Assembly (NCBI RefSeq): GCF_022662105.1
Contig: NZ_JAKMCP010000001.1
Location: 868,001 to 932,000 of the forward strand
Length of the DNA: 64,000 nucleotides
Reading direction: 5' to 3'
From: Aestuariivivens sediminis
GTDB lineage: Bacteria > Bacteroidota > Bacteroidia > Flavobacteriales > Flavobacteriaceae
Of the stretch, positions 1-11,100 are shown piece after piece. Each line of letters opens with the position of its first letter. Position 1 is the first letter of the stretch. The notes beneath the pieces are model-generated. The model was not told where the DNA came from. It made no database searches and saw nothing but the letters and a program-made list of their open reading frames with translations. A program made the translations under genes and the position numbers.

Positions 1-16
1 TTAACGGCCTTTGTTA

Positions 17-1099
17 TTACACTTTTATAAATATCTTCCTTCTATACAGGATATAGGCTAAACATAAATAAAAGGCCACCACACTTAAAGCATATAACAA
101 TGAAGACATGTTATCGCTTATAAATTCATGAACAAACACATGACGATACAACCAAGAGTGAATATTAGTGTCTCCAACCTTCGTTAGATAAAAGGTTTTA
201 CTGATAAAACTGGATAAAAAGTAAATGGTAATCGCATTCATTCCGGTGTATTTAAAAATAGTTCCAAATTTCACCTTCCTTTCATCACTTAAGTAATAAA
301 TAATGCTCAGGATGAGCGTTCCCCAACCACTGGTTACCAAAACAAAACTACTGCTCCAAAGGGCCTTGTTTATTGGAAACCATAAATCAAAAATATAGCC
401 TGTTAGCAGTAAGCCCCCTGAAATTAAAAGTAAAAGTTTAGAGCTTTTAAAGGCACTCAGCACTTTCCCTACCAGAATTCCAAAAAGACAAGTCACTACA
501 GCCGGAAAGGTACTTAAGATCCCTTCCGGGTCGTAATCTTCTTTCCACATATGGCTTCCTAATACGTTTAGGTCCAGATAATTCGCCCAGTTATTGGGAG
601 CACGATCAAAGGTTGGCCATTCGCCATTGGGCAATGGCACAAATCCCAGCAACAGCCAATAGCCTATTAATATGCTAACGCTCAGACCCAATAATGCTTT
701 CCAGTTAAAATTGAGGTATAAAATGGCGGAGATAAAAAATACAATTCCTATACGCTGCAAAACACCAAAAAACCGCAGGGTTTCAAAATCCTTAATAAAA
801 GGAGCATAGGGTAAAAACAGACTTAAAAAAAGTCCCAATCCAATAAGTTTGACACTTCTAATGGTTATTTTTTTATATGTTGAGGCCTCATTGGCTTTAT
901 TTTTATAGGCCAGATGAATGGAGATCCCTACGATGAATAAAAAGAATGGGAAAATCAAATCTGTAGGCGTCAACCCATGCCAATCCGCATGTAATAGGGG
1001 CGGATAAACATGGCTCCACGTCCCCGGCGTATTCACCAAAATCATAGCTGCGATGGTAAATCCTCTCAATAGATCGACAGATTCTATTCGGTGTGCCAT
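17..1099 (-). CDS. heparan-alpha-glucosaminide N-acetyltransferase-like membrane protein (DUF5009/NagX type)
   Basis: A 360-residue multispanning inner-membrane protein. The N-terminal block with SVDLLRG, NTPGTWSHVYPPLLHADWHG and TPTDLIFPFFLFIVG is the signature of the bacterial NagX/HGSNAT-like acyltransferase family, with about ten further hydrophobic segments behind it. Family members are thought to move an acetyl group across the membrane onto a sugar, but the substrate here is not visible. It lies 43 bp behind the LytTR regulator on the same strand and may be the last gene of that signalling operon. The gene is complete, with its stop codon at positions 17-19. Family assignment is firm; biochemical role is inference. 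Confidence 0.85.
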   Translation of the reverse strand: MAHRIESVDLLRGFTIAAMILVNTPGTWSHVYPPLLHADWHGLTPTDLIFPFFLFIVGISIHLAYKNKANEASTYKKITIRSVKLIGLGLFLSLFLPYAPFIKDFETLRFFGVLQRIGIVFFISAILYLNFNWKALLGLSVSILIGYWLLLGFVPLPNGEWPTFDRAPNNWANYLDLNVLGSHMWKEDYDPEGILSTFPAVVTCLFGILVGKVLSAFKSSKLLLLISGGLLLTGYIFDLWFPINKALWSSSFVLVTSGWGTLILSIIYYLSDERKVKFGTIFKYTGMNAITIYFLSSFISKTFYLTKVGDTNIHSWLYRHVFVHEFISDNMSSLLYALSVVAFYLCLAYILYRRKIFIKV

Positions 1100-1142
1100 A
1101 TGCTGGTTTTAATTTTTAGGTTTTCAGGACGCTTCCAAAAGT

Positions 1143-1862
1143 TTAAGCCCCACTGTCATTAATATTAAAAATACGTTCTTTGGCCTCCTTTAGGTACATC
1201 CTCCCAATAGGTATTTTTTTATCTGCTATTTCAATCGTATTACCATCTAAGGCCTTCACCTGACTAATAGACACCGTGAATGATCGGTGTACCCGAATAA
1301 AATTGGAGGACGGCAATTCTTCGGTTATGGCCGTTAATGATTTATGGACCACATAATCTCCTAAATTAGTGATAACTTTTATGTAATCTTTTAAACTTTC
1401 AATATAAAAAATATCCGATAAGTAAACCTTGATTAGTTTTTTATTAACTTTTAAAAAAATATGGGGTTCCTGGTGCAGATTAGAGTCACTCGAACCGCTG
1501 GTTGATTGCTTGAGTTTATACACCTTATTTATGGTTTTTAAAAACCGGTTAAATGGGATAGGCTTCACCAGATAGTCGGTCACATCCAGTTCAAAACTTT
1601 CAACGGCATACTCTCTGTAAGCTGTGGTCACCACAATTAAAGGCTTATATCCCAAATTTTGCAAAAAGGTAAATCCGGTCATTTGAGGCATATTGATGTC
1701 CAAAAAAATCACATCTGGTTGGCTCTGTTGAAGCTCCTCAAATGCTTTTAGGGGGTTGTTAAACGTATTGGAAACCTCTATATTATCAAATTCCTTCAAA
1801 TGGCTTTCAATAACTTGAATAGCTAAAGGTTCATCGTCTATAATGGCACATGTAATTTTCAC
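1143..1862 (-). CDS. LytTR-family response regulator
   Basis: A 239-residue two-domain regulator. The receiver domain (about residues 3-120) has the acidic pocket DDE at 9-11, the phospho-acceptor Asp55 in VIFLDINMP and the conserved Lys in DYLVKPI. The C-terminal LytTR DNA-binding domain (about 135-235) contains FIRVHRSFTVS and KIPIGRMY. It is the partner of the LytS-type kinase ending 15 bp upstream. LytTR proteins bind paired direct repeats in promoters; I did not identify the target, though the neighbouring acyltransferase or lipoprotein genes are candidates by position only. Confidence 0.93.
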   Translation of the reverse strand: MKITCAIIDDEPLAIQVIESHLKEFDNIEVSNTFNNPLKAFEELQQSQPDVIFLDINMPQMTGFTFLQNLGYKPLIVVTTAYREYAVESFELDVTDYLVKPIPFNRFLKTINKVYKLKQSTSGSSDSNLHQEPHIFLKVNKKLIKVYLSDIFYIESLKDYIKVITNLGDYVVHKSLTAITEELPSSNFIRVHRSFTVSISQVKALDGNTIEIADKKIPIGRMYLKEAKERIFNINDSGA

Positions 1863-1877
1863 GTGATTAATTTTTAT

Positions 1878-2948
1878 TTAGTTCACCGGAATTTTCAAAA
1901 ATAAGCTGTAAATCCCATTATCCACGTTTGTTTGTAAAATAAAATCCTTTCCAAACAAAAGTTTTAGCCGTCGCAATGAATTAGAAATCCCTATGCCCTT
2001 TTTCTCTTCATCTACAGTTTCAGGATTAAAATTGTTCGAGATCCTAAATTCGAGGTACCTTTCATTAATTATTTCAAAACTCATATCAATCTTAATCTTA
2101 TCATTGCTCTTTAATCCATGTTTAAAACAATTTTCAACAAAGGTGATCAGCAGTAATGGAGGTATTTTAATGTCATCTAAATCTCCCGTAATATGCATTT
2201 CGGTTTCCACCCTGTCCTTAAACCTGAGGTTTTCTATATCTATATAATTATTGATATGATCTATTTCTTGCAATAAACTTGCTTTGGAATCCTGTACTTC
2301 ATAGAGCACATATTCCATCATATGCGATAATTTTAAAAGGAGTCGGGGCATACTATCGGACTTGCTTAACGCAAGTGCGTATAGGTTGTTAAGGGTGTTA
2401 AAGAAAAAATGGGGTTGGACCTGGGTTCTTAAAAATTTCAATTCCGTACTTAACTGCAATTGGGACAGTTCCTCATTGCGCTTTTTTTCTATACTCCAAT
2501 CTACCAGTACCTTAATAGCAGTAACAAAAGTAATCACATAAAGCTCTCCCAGTGCAACGACGATAAAGTGATTGAAATCCAAAAAGGATACCGGCCTGCC
2601 CAATTCAGGGGATAAAACCCCAGTAACCGTAAAAATAAGTGACGTTCTTATAATGTAGACCAGTACTAAAATAAGAAAAATAGCCCCTATATAGTTTAGA
2701 TACTTTTTCTTTAGGAATAAATTGGGTATTAAATAGTACACATTGAGATAAATAACAATAATGTGTATGGGGAATTCGACTAAATTGGTTTTAAGGGAAT
2801 ACGCAAAATCATTGAAGAAACTCCCCCATCGTATCACATTAAACGTAAAATAGCCTATCCAAAAAATAACGTGATATTTAATTGGAATCGTACTTCCGAC
2901 TCTTTCCTTGAGAGGTGTAAAAAAAGGACCTTTAATAATTGTTCTCAT
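1878..2948 (-). CDS. LytS/YehU-type sensor histidine kinase
   Basis: A 356-residue membrane kinase. About four hydrophobic segments fill residues 25-160. They are followed by a His_kinase domain with the phospho-acceptor motif QVQPHFFFNTLNNLYAL and a C-terminal HATPase domain with N-box FVENCFKHG and G-box GIGISNSLRRL. No extracytoplasmic sensor domain is present, so the signal is probably read by the membrane segments. It is the first gene of a tight operon with the LytTR regulator (15-bp gap), the standard LytS-LytTR arrangement in Bacteroidota. Confidence 0.92.
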   Translation of the reverse strand: MRTIIKGPFFTPLKERVGSTIPIKYHVIFWIGYFTFNVIRWGSFFNDFAYSLKTNLVEFPIHIIVIYLNVYYLIPNLFLKKKYLNYIGAIFLILVLVYIIRTSLIFTVTGVLSPELGRPVSFLDFNHFIVVALGELYVITFVTAIKVLVDWSIEKKRNEELSQLQLSTELKFLRTQVQPHFFFNTLNNLYALALSKSDSMPRLLLKLSHMMEYVLYEVQDSKASLLQEIDHINNYIDIENLRFKDRVETEMHITGDLDDIKIPPLLLITFVENCFKHGLKSNDKIKIDMSFEIINERYLEFRISNNFNPETVDEEKKGIGISNSLRRLKLLFGKDFILQTNVDNGIYSLFLKIPVN

Positions 2949-3024
2949 TTCAGGATGGGCTATTTTTGGTATCTATTTATGAATTCATTATCATTTTTTC
3001 ACAACCCTTTTTATTCAAATGATA

Positions 3025-6000
3025 TTAGGGACCTAATAATCTAAAAACAGATGATTGGTTATTATTATTTCCTGACACTAGATACTGTTGGTTATTTATG
3101 CTAATCCATTCTAACTGCTTCAAATCGAATGGCAAAAACAGTCCAGTTTTATCTGAATTTAAAGGTTTAAAACTAAAATCCCCTTCATTTAATAAAACCA
3201 ACCCATATCCGGCATCATTTCGAGGGGTTTCTATCTCTGAAACGAATAAGTTGCCTCCAATGATAATATCTTCATCCCCATCATCGTCAATATCGGTTGT
3301 TAAAATATCATTAATTGAAGATATCTGAGTCAAATCGGGAAAAGGCATAAAACTATAATCCCCATTCCCGTTATTCTTCATCACGCCACTTTTAAAGTTG
3401 TAACATAATAGATGTAAGGCTTTTTCCAGGTTCTCTTTGCCATAAATATCCGCTACTGTAGATTTACCAAATTCGTCATAGGTGGGAATTATTTTTTTTA
3501 TTTCTGGAATTTGTTCTGTAGAACAGGATTTGCCCCGCACCGGGAACAATTCTCCAAAATTGTAGTAACTCAAAACAATATCACGCTTTCCATTCTCATC
3601 AAAATCATCGTAATACACTTCAAATGGTTCGCTTGAACTTGCTTTGTATTTATAATTATCTCCAACATTACCTAGGATATAATCGTCATCACCATCTTGG
3701 TCCAGATCAATCGCTTTAAGAGAAAAATACCATCCTGTTAAACTATCCAATTTCGTTAAGGTTGTTTTTTGAAAATGGTTATCGGTATTCTCTAAAAATG
3801 TTGGTGCCATCCATTCTCCTACCACGCAAATATCGAGATCATCATCATTATCAAAATCCGTCCATACAGCATCAGTAACCAACCCAATGTCTTTTAAATC
3901 AGGGGCATTTTCCAATGTAATGTCCTTAAAAATACCTTTATCGTTCCTTAAAATATAGCTACTTGCCGGTGCCGGGTAATCATGTGGTATATGCCTTCCG
4001 CCTACAAAAATATCCAGATCACCATCCTTATCAAAATCGGCCGTACGTATTCTCGATCCACTATAATTTAAATGTTCAGGCAGCAAATCCATTCTCTTAA
4101 CAAATCTTCCTGATCTGTTTTCATAGAGTCTATCTGCATAACTTAAAGCATTTGCCGGAAATTCATTTCCACCACTTACCACAAAAAGGTCTAAATCGCC
4201 ATCATTATCAAAATCGAAAAACGTAGCATCAACATCTTCAAAAAGAGCGTCATCATTAAATGCCTGGTGCAGGTCAAATCCCCCTTCTGTGTTTTGAGTG
4301 TAAAGTGATGACACCGTACCAGATGCCTGTCCAAAATAAAGATCATCCCTTCCATCAGCATTAATATCTCCAACCGCCATGGCTGGTCCAAACTGAGACA
4401 ATTTATGCGGTAAGAGTACCTGTTCCTGATAATCATCATAATCATTCTCTTGATGGACTAATTGTTCCATTACATTCGATTGTACAAAATACTGAGGGCT
4501 AGAATGATGTCCCGTAGCCTTTGTGATATTTTTTTCATCATAGGCTATAAGCATGCGCTTGTTGATTTCAGGATTAAAGAATTTTTGATACTTCTTATTA
4601 GGCCATATCACTAGCATAGAATCAATTACCGTTTCATCACCTAAACCAACATGAATTCTTGGGGGTATGGACGATTGATAGCCCCGAACGCTGTAGTTCT
4701 CAAATACCTGTTCCTTGTCGTTGGTATAAATAATGGTTTTAACACCTATCCCCTTGGAATTATTGGGCAACCCTTTAAATTCAATATCCAAATAATTACG
4801 GTGTTGTTCATTGGAATTATTCCTTAAAATTAAGGCCGTCTCATCTACATTATTTACAACAAGATCCAAATCACCGTCATTATCCAAATCGGCATAAGCA
4901 GCACCATTAGATAATGATTTTAAATTATTCTCCAACCATACATCAGAACAATTTTTAAAGGAAAGGCCTCCTTCATTTTTATAAAAATAATTTTTATGGG
5001 GCCTCGATGGCATTTCCTCCAGTAGAAACATGATTTTTTTCTCGTTCGTCAAGGCATCGGGATTGTCATGCCTATACTGCTTCATCATGTTGTAATAATC
5101 CTTATTCCTGAAATCCTTTTTTATACCATTAGTAATAAATATATCCTTCAATCCATCATTGTCAAAGTCCGCTAACAAGGGTGCCCAGCTCCAATCGGTA
5201 TTGGAAATTCCGGTAATTTGACCAACATCGGAGAAAAATGGTACACCCGTACTGTCAATATGGGTGCTGTGTTTAAGCAAAACATTGTACATGTATTGGT
5301 AATGCTTTCCAGCTTCAACATTTTTGTTGAATTTCTCCGGATTCATACTTGCCATACTGGTTTTCATCCCATAATTATCTTCAGAAACCATGTCCAATGT
5401 CATGATATCCATGAAACCGTCATTGTCGAAATCGGCAATATCATTACCCATTGAGAAATTGGCGATGTGATTGGTCGCACTTTTTATAACCTCTTTAAAT
5501 GTGCCGTCCTTTTGATTGATATACAAATAATCCGGTTCATCATAATCATTAGAAATATAAATGTCCGGCCAGCCATCTATATTTAAGTCGGATACTGCAA
5601 TCCCCAAACCATAGGATATGGAGTTGGAGTAAATTTTAACCTCTTCTGTTCTGTCAATATATTTGCCATCCTCATTAACGAAGAACTTATCCCCATAGGC
5701 AGAAAACAAATTGGAATCATTATTTATTGAAATGGTCTGTGGATTATGATTCATTAGATACATATCCAAATCACCGTCGAGGTCAAAATCTATAAAAGCA
5801 GATTGAATAGAATTGGAGGTATCATCTAAGCCATAGTCTTTTGCCGCTTCCTTAAAAACAGGAATCCCATCGCCATTGATTCCTGTGTTTATAAATAATT
5901 CATTGGTTAACATCGAAGGTCTGGCATAAGGTCCGGAGCGACATACATAAATGTCCAGCAGTCCATCATTATTTATATCGACCATGCTCGTCCCTGTTGC

Positions 6001-6339
6001 CCATCCCCTTTTACCTTTGGTATGCGATACCTCCGATATGTCCTTAAATTCAAGATTACCCTCATTTAAATACAGATGATTATCTCCCAGATTGGAGGTA
6101 AAATAGATGTCATCCAAACCATCGTTATTAACATCTCCAATGGCCACACCACCTCCGTTATATACATATTCATAAATGAACGAATTGGTGAGTTTATCTA
6201 CGGGAATTATATTTTTAAAGTTTATTTTGGAGTGTTTACTATTTACTTCTTCAAATAAATAGAATGTCCCGGAGTCCTTCTTACAGGAACAAAAACCAAT
6301 AACAACCAAAAGGATAAGGTATCCGCTTGAAATCTTCAT
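3025..6339 (-). CDS. FG-GAP/VCBS-repeat lipoprotein with ASPIC/UnbV-type domain
   Basis: A 1104-residue secreted lipoprotein. The signal peptide ends in a lipobox-like GFCSC at about residues 16-20. The rest is filled with FG-GAP/VCBS repeats: at least a dozen copies of a D-x-[DN]-x-DG-x-x-D[IL] calcium-binding-type loop (for example DVNNDGLDDIYF, DFDNDGDLDLFV). Such repeats fold into seven-bladed propellers, so two propellers are likely. The middle section (about 525-610) with NSKGIGVKTIIYT, YSVRGYQSSIPPRIHVGLG and LVIWPNKK matches the ASPIC/UnbV domain. Similar proteins are often found beside SusCD pairs. Here it lies downstream of SusD but beyond a strong terminator, so it may be separately or only partly co-transcribed. 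Ligand unknown. Confidence 0.9.
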   Translation of the reverse strand: MKISSGYLILLVVIGFCSCKKDSGTFYLFEEVNSKHSKINFKNIIPVDKLTNSFIYEYVYNGGGVAIGDVNNDGLDDIYFTSNLGDNHLYLNEGNLEFKDISEVSHTKGKRGWATGTSMVDINNDGLLDIYVCRSGPYARPSMLTNELFINTGINGDGIPVFKEAAKDYGLDDTSNSIQSAFIDFDLDGDLDMYLMNHNPQTISINNDSNLFSAYGDKFFVNEDGKYIDRTEEVKIYSNSISYGLGIAVSDLNIDGWPDIYISNDYDEPDYLYINQKDGTFKEVIKSATNHIANFSMGNDIADFDNDGFMDIMTLDMVSEDNYGMKTSMASMNPEKFNKNVEAGKHYQYMYNVLLKHSTHIDSTGVPFFSDVGQITGISNTDWSWAPLLADFDNDGLKDIFITNGIKKDFRNKDYYNMMKQYRHDNPDALTNEKKIMFLLEEMPSRPHKNYFYKNEGGLSFKNCSDVWLENNLKSLSNGAAYADLDNDGDLDLVVNNVDETALILRNNSNEQHRNYLDIEFKGLPNNSKGIGVKTIIYTNDKEQVFENYSVRGYQSSIPPRIHVGLGDETVIDSMLVIWPNKKYQKFFNPEINKRMLIAYDEKNITKATGHHSSPQYFVQSNVMEQLVHQENDYDDYQEQVLLPHKLSQFGPAMAVGDINADGRDDLYFGQASGTVSSLYTQNTEGGFDLHQAFNDDALFEDVDATFFDFDNDGDLDLFVVSGGNEFPANALSYADRLYENRSGRFVKRMDLLPEHLNYSGSRIRTADFDKDGDLDIFVGGRHIPHDYPAPASSYILRNDKGIFKDITLENAPDLKDIGLVTDAVWTDFDNDDDLDICVVGEWMAPTFLENTDNHFQKTTLTKLDSLTGWYFSLKAIDLDQDGDDDYILGNVGDNYKYKASSSEPFEVYYDDFDENGKRDIVLSYYNFGELFPVRGKSCSTEQIPEIKKIIPTYDEFGKSTVADIYGKENLEKALHLLCYNFKSGVMKNNGNGDYSFMPFPDLTQISSINDILTTDIDDDGDEDIIIGGNLFVSEIETPRNDAGYGLVLLNEGDFSFKPLNSDKTGLFLPFDLKQLEWISINNQQYLVSGNNNNQSSVFRLLGP

Positions 6340-6392
6340 GAAGTTTACTTTTTGTTTACTAATTGACCTAATCTAAAGTATTCAAAAATCGT

Positions 6393-6432
6393 ATAAAAAA
6401 GAGGTTGATTATATAGCAATCAACCTCTTTAA
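6393..6432 (-). terminator. rho-independent terminator behind the SusCD pair
   Basis: A perfect 13-bp stem (AAAGAGGTTGATT pairing with AATCAACCTCTTT) with a 6-7 base loop. In the minus-strand transcript it is followed by a run of six T. It lies 24 bp after the susD stop and before the FG-GAP gene, so it should separate, or at least strongly attenuate, the two. Confidence 0.88.
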
Positions 6433-6455
6433 GAAATTCACATTATTAACACTTA

Positions 6456-8135
6456 TTATTTCGCATACCAAAGTTTGGTTCCCTGTAGATCAGGCCCTTG
6501 TGCAGAAAGTACAGCATCGTAATTCGGATTGGACTGGGCTCCGCCTCCGTAACGCATACGTTGAGGATAGGCTCCGTTTAATTCTCCTAATCCAAAAATA
6601 ACAGCATCCGATACGCCGGCTGCTAATTCCGAAGGATATCCTGTATCTCTAACTACAGCCCAGGCTTCAAAACCATCAGTATATGAAGCAATCCATCTTT
6701 GAATGGCAATCTTTTCAAGTTTTTCTTCCATGGTCCCCGTAGTGATATCGGCCATAGGCTCACTGGCAATGTAATCATCGCCGGAGACATTCCATAATTT
6801 CATAGCCTCTCTAATACCGGACTCATAAAGAGCTTGGGCATCACCTGATCCTATTCCTCTGACAACGGCCTCAGCCTGCAAGAAATAAGATTCCGCACTG
6901 GTTAAAATGATCTCCGGATAGGCATTTACCTGAGTCCCTCTTTTATGGGTTACTGTTTCACTCGGAATACTGAACATTTCATATCGTATGAACGGATACG
7001 TATCACTATTTATTCTGGAGGGCTGTCCAATATATTGGCCAGACGGTACCTCTATAGTGGTTACATTTCCTGCAACCGACATTGTATACTCAGCACTAGA
7101 GGCATCTAAAGCAGAAATAACGAAATTCAAGCGATCCTGAAAGTTAGGATCAGTACCATCATCAGTATAGGCAAAACTACCTCCAGGTGCCGGTAAAGCA
7201 TAGGCGGATAATCTTGGATCATTACTGTGTTTCAGTGTATTTAAAAGCGTTGCTCCCATCGTCCAGGAAGCACCACTACCAACTCCAAAGTCATGCCACA
7301 TGTCGCCGTAGGAAGAGGAAGCCCATTCACTAATTATAAAGTCTTTTTTCATTACTGCACTACCTGTTTGGTCATCCAAGAGCGGTGCACTTAAGGCACT
7401 GGTAATGGCCCCTTGGGCGAAATTATCCCCATCGGCTCCTAATGCACGCATGGCTATTCTTAACTTTAAGGTGTTGGCCAATCGCTTCCACTTTTGCAGA
7501 TCTCCACCACAATAAATATCGTTGGAACCGGCATCATCTACACCAAGACCGGTACGCTCAGCAGATCCTATAAGGGTCATTGCATTTTCCAGATCGGCTA
7601 TAATGCCTTTATAGACATCTATTTGAGCATCGAATTTTGGATTTAATATGCCATCCACGCCAGCTTCACTGAATGGAACCATTCCATAGATATCCGTATA
7701 CATCTGGAAATACAAGCCTTTCATGATCAATGCCATGGCATACATGTATTGGTTTTCAAATTCACCGCCTTCCTTGGTCAAATCAAGAAAGCCTTTAATC
7801 TGGCCGAAATGACCAGCTATCCAACCATATGTGGCTCCCGAATAACTCCCGTTATAATTATAGCATAAATCATCGCCCCACCATGAATTGTCATGCCCAA
7901 AGGTAAAATGCCCGGCAAACCTATCCGAATGGATTAAATGTGCCCGCCAATATGGAAAACGATCCGGTGCATAAAGTCTTACTTGAGCACTCGTTAAAAA
8001 GAACTTTGCACTCACCTCGTCTGAAGTAAACCCAGTCTGGCTGGTGTTTATCTCATCGAAATCATCGGTACATGATATAGCCAGTAATGCAAACATGGCT
8101 AACATCGAAAGTTTAATATATCTCATAGTTATCAA
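6456..8135 (-). CDS. SusD/RagB-family nutrient-binding outer-membrane lipoprotein
   Basis: A 559-residue lipoprotein (lipobox LAISC, Cys near residue 22). An internal Met three codons in (8126) is an equally good start. Family features include the N-terminal NTSQTGFT section, the helical TPR-like body (LANTLKLRIAMRA), and the C-terminal MRYGGGAQSNPNYDA loop and LWYAK end. This resembles the SusD-like group (SusD_2 type). SusD lids the TonB-dependent barrel and captures substrate at the cell surface. It follows susC by only a few bases and is followed by a strong terminator. The ligand cannot be read from sequence, and no glycoside hydrolase or protease lies beside the pair. Confidence 0.95.
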   Translation of the reverse strand: MITMRYIKLSMLAMFALLAISCTDDFDEINTSQTGFTSDEVSAKFFLTSAQVRLYAPDRFPYWRAHLIHSDRFAGHFTFGHDNSWWGDDLCYNYNGSYSGATYGWIAGHFGQIKGFLDLTKEGGEFENQYMYAMALIMKGLYFQMYTDIYGMVPFSEAGVDGILNPKFDAQIDVYKGIIADLENAMTLIGSAERTGLGVDDAGSNDIYCGGDLQKWKRLANTLKLRIAMRALGADGDNFAQGAITSALSAPLLDDQTGSAVMKKDFIISEWASSSYGDMWHDFGVGSGASWTMGATLLNTLKHSNDPRLSAYALPAPGGSFAYTDDGTDPNFQDRLNFVISALDASSAEYTMSVAGNVTTIEVPSGQYIGQPSRINSDTYPFIRYEMFSIPSETVTHKRGTQVNAYPEIILTSAESYFLQAEAVVRGIGSGDAQALYESGIREAMKLWNVSGDDYIASEPMADITTGTMEEKLEKIAIQRWIASYTDGFEAWAVVRDTGYPSELAAGVSDAVIFGLGELNGAYPQRMRYGGGAQSNPNYDAVLSAQGPDLQGTKLWYAK

Positions 8136-8140
8136 TTTTT

Positions 8141-11100
8141 TTAAAAGTTAACATTTAAGCTAAAACCAATACTCCTTGTTGTTGGTAAAGCATAAAATAG
8201 AACACCTTGACCAAAGTTAGAAGTGGAATAACTCGACTCAGGGTCAAAATTATCTGTTTTCTTACTTATGAAGAACAGATTTCTTCCCGTAAAACTGACC
8301 GATGCATTCTGAATAAATGTATCCTCCAAAATACTTCTTGGAAACCGATATGTGAGGCTTAATTCCCTCAATCTCACATTCGTTTGATCGAAGACATATT
8401 CAGAACCAATACCACTCACAGCGGCCCAGTATTGTTGCCCTGTAATAGTAGTAGTGTTGGCAGCGCCTGCATTCGTAGTCCCTTCATCGTAAACACCTTC
8501 TACTATCACGCCACCTTCTCTGTATTGCAGTGATCTTTTTGTTACACCGGCACCATCTAAAGCGGCATCGGTAAAGGAAAATACTTCACCCCCAATTCTA
8601 AAATCAACAAGCGCATTAAGCGACCAGTTCTTGTAATTGAATGTATTGGTTATACCACCGGAATAATCAGGTTGGTAATTACCGAATTTCTCACGTCCGG
8701 AAGTTGCCTGTGGCCGTCCTTCTTCGGTGATCAATAATTGGCCTGCATCGTTACGTTTCCAAGTTGTGGCATAAATGTCGCCATAACCTTCACCAACCTG
8801 AGCTCGAACATCTACAATACCCCCATTACTCGAACTAAACTGGAAAACTTCCTGCCCTTCTATCAAACTTACTAATTTATTGTTATTATGCGAAATATTG
8901 GCCGAAATATCCCAGCTAAAGTTGTCATTTTGTACAGGTTTTCCTCCAAGTAATATCTCAACACCCTTATTGGACAACTCTCCAACGTTGGTCCTTGCTG
9001 CCGAATATCCGGAATTCGGATCAAGCGGCACATCGAAAATTAGATCCTTGGTCGTTATATCATAAACAGATATATCGCCATACAATCTACTCCCCAATAA
9101 TTTAAACTCCAAACCAAACTCTGTTGATCTGATATCCTCAGGTTTTAAACTTTCACTAAATAAGATGGAACTCCTATTAACCTGAATATTACCTAAATAA
9201 CCATCACCTGCAACACTAAATAAATTGACGATTTGCTGGGCCCCTGTATCGTTACCCACATTGGCCGTACTGGCTCTTACCTTCAGAAAATCGATTGGGG
9301 CATTACCCATATCAAAAATATTATGTAATAATAAGGACAAACTTTGTGAGCTGTAGAAATAGGATCTGTTTTCCTTTGCTAAAGCCGAAGACCAGTCATT
9401 TCTTCCGTTAAGATCCAAATACACCATATCCTTATAAGACACAGAAGCCTGAGCATATAATGAATGTACTTTTTTCTCAATTAAATCCCCTTGACTGGCT
9501 GTTATTCTTTGACCATCAGTATTATTGAGGAAATATTTACCGGGAATTTTAAAGTCTGCACCTGCAGAACCAGAACCAATATCCGTAGTATGTCTTGCAT
9601 TACCACCAACACTTGCACTTAAATCAAAATCTTCATTGATATCCTTATTAAAAGAGACTAAGAAGTCATAATTGGTTTCGGTATTATCTCTCTGGGAGTA
9701 ACTGATCCGTCCATCCCTGAAGAAGTGATATCCTTGAGGAATAACATTTTTAGTATCATGACTTATGGCATCATGCCCAACTCTAATAAAAGCAGTCAAC
9801 CAATCTGTAAATTGATAATCCAATTTGGCGAAGCCTGTTATCCTCGATCTGTTATCTCTCTGTTGGTTCTGATACATGATCCAATACGGGTTACCCGTGC
9901 CGGCCAGTGGGGCAATAACATCAAATGGAGAAATTTCATCCGCTCCAGGATGATCATGTATGGGACTCGTTAAGTCCTGATATACTCTTAAGTCTGAATC
10001 TCGAACGTTTCTTGGTAAATTATATAAATATGCTGCTACACCCTCTGTTCCCTGAGTGGGTCTGTTTCTCCCGTCTTGTAAAAAATAGGTCACCCTTCCA
10101 TCGAAAGTCATCTTATCCGAAAGTTTGGCATAGCCCCTTAAATTAAAGTTATGTCTTTTGATTCCGGAATTCGGTAAAATGGATTGTATATCAGAATTGG
10201 TATAGGAAAAACGAACTGAGGAGTTCTCATTACTGTTACTAAGGGCTATGGTATTTACAAAGCTCGTTCCCGTCTCGAAGAAATCCTTAACATTATCAGG
10301 CTGGGCCTCGTAAGGTCGCATCTCACCATTAAACTCCAAATGTGAAGACCCATCAAATCGTGGTCCCCAGGAATTGCTACCTCTTACCGTAATGACATTG
10401 TCGTACAAGGTGGCATTAGGATCGTTTAACACCGGGAAATTACCGTTCGTACCACGACCATACTCGTTTTGATATTCAGGTAGGACTAAAGGCGTATCAA
10501 ATAAAGCACTTGTGGTATAGGTTACACCTAACCCACGTTTTAAAGCCCCTTTTTTGGTAGTTATAAGGATAACACCATTGGCTGCGCGCGAACCATAAAG
10601 GGCAGCCGCATTAGGTCCTTTTAAAACCGTCATGGATTCAATATCATCGGCGTTGATATCAGAGATCCCTGTACCCAAATCAGGAACGCTAAATTCTGCT
10701 GCGCCTTGAGATACTCTAGCTGAGTTATCAATCGGAATACCATCCACAACATAAAGTGGTTGGTTATTGCCGGTCAGCGAACCGTTACCTCGAATAACCA
10801 CACGGGTCCCACCACCGGGACCGGAAGTCGATTTAGACACCACAACTCCAGCCACTTTACCGGCTAAAGAACTGGCAACGTTGGCCTCTTTAGCCAACGA
10901 TACATCCCCACCATCTAATTGTGTCACAGCATAACCTAAAGATTTTCTTTCCCGACTAATACCTAAGGCTGTTACGACCACCTCATCCAATTGACTGGCA
11001 TCTTCTTCTAGTGTTGCATTTACAACACTTTGTCCATTTACCGCTATTTCCTGGGTCACATAACCTACATAAGTTATTTGTAAAACTGCATTATCGCCGG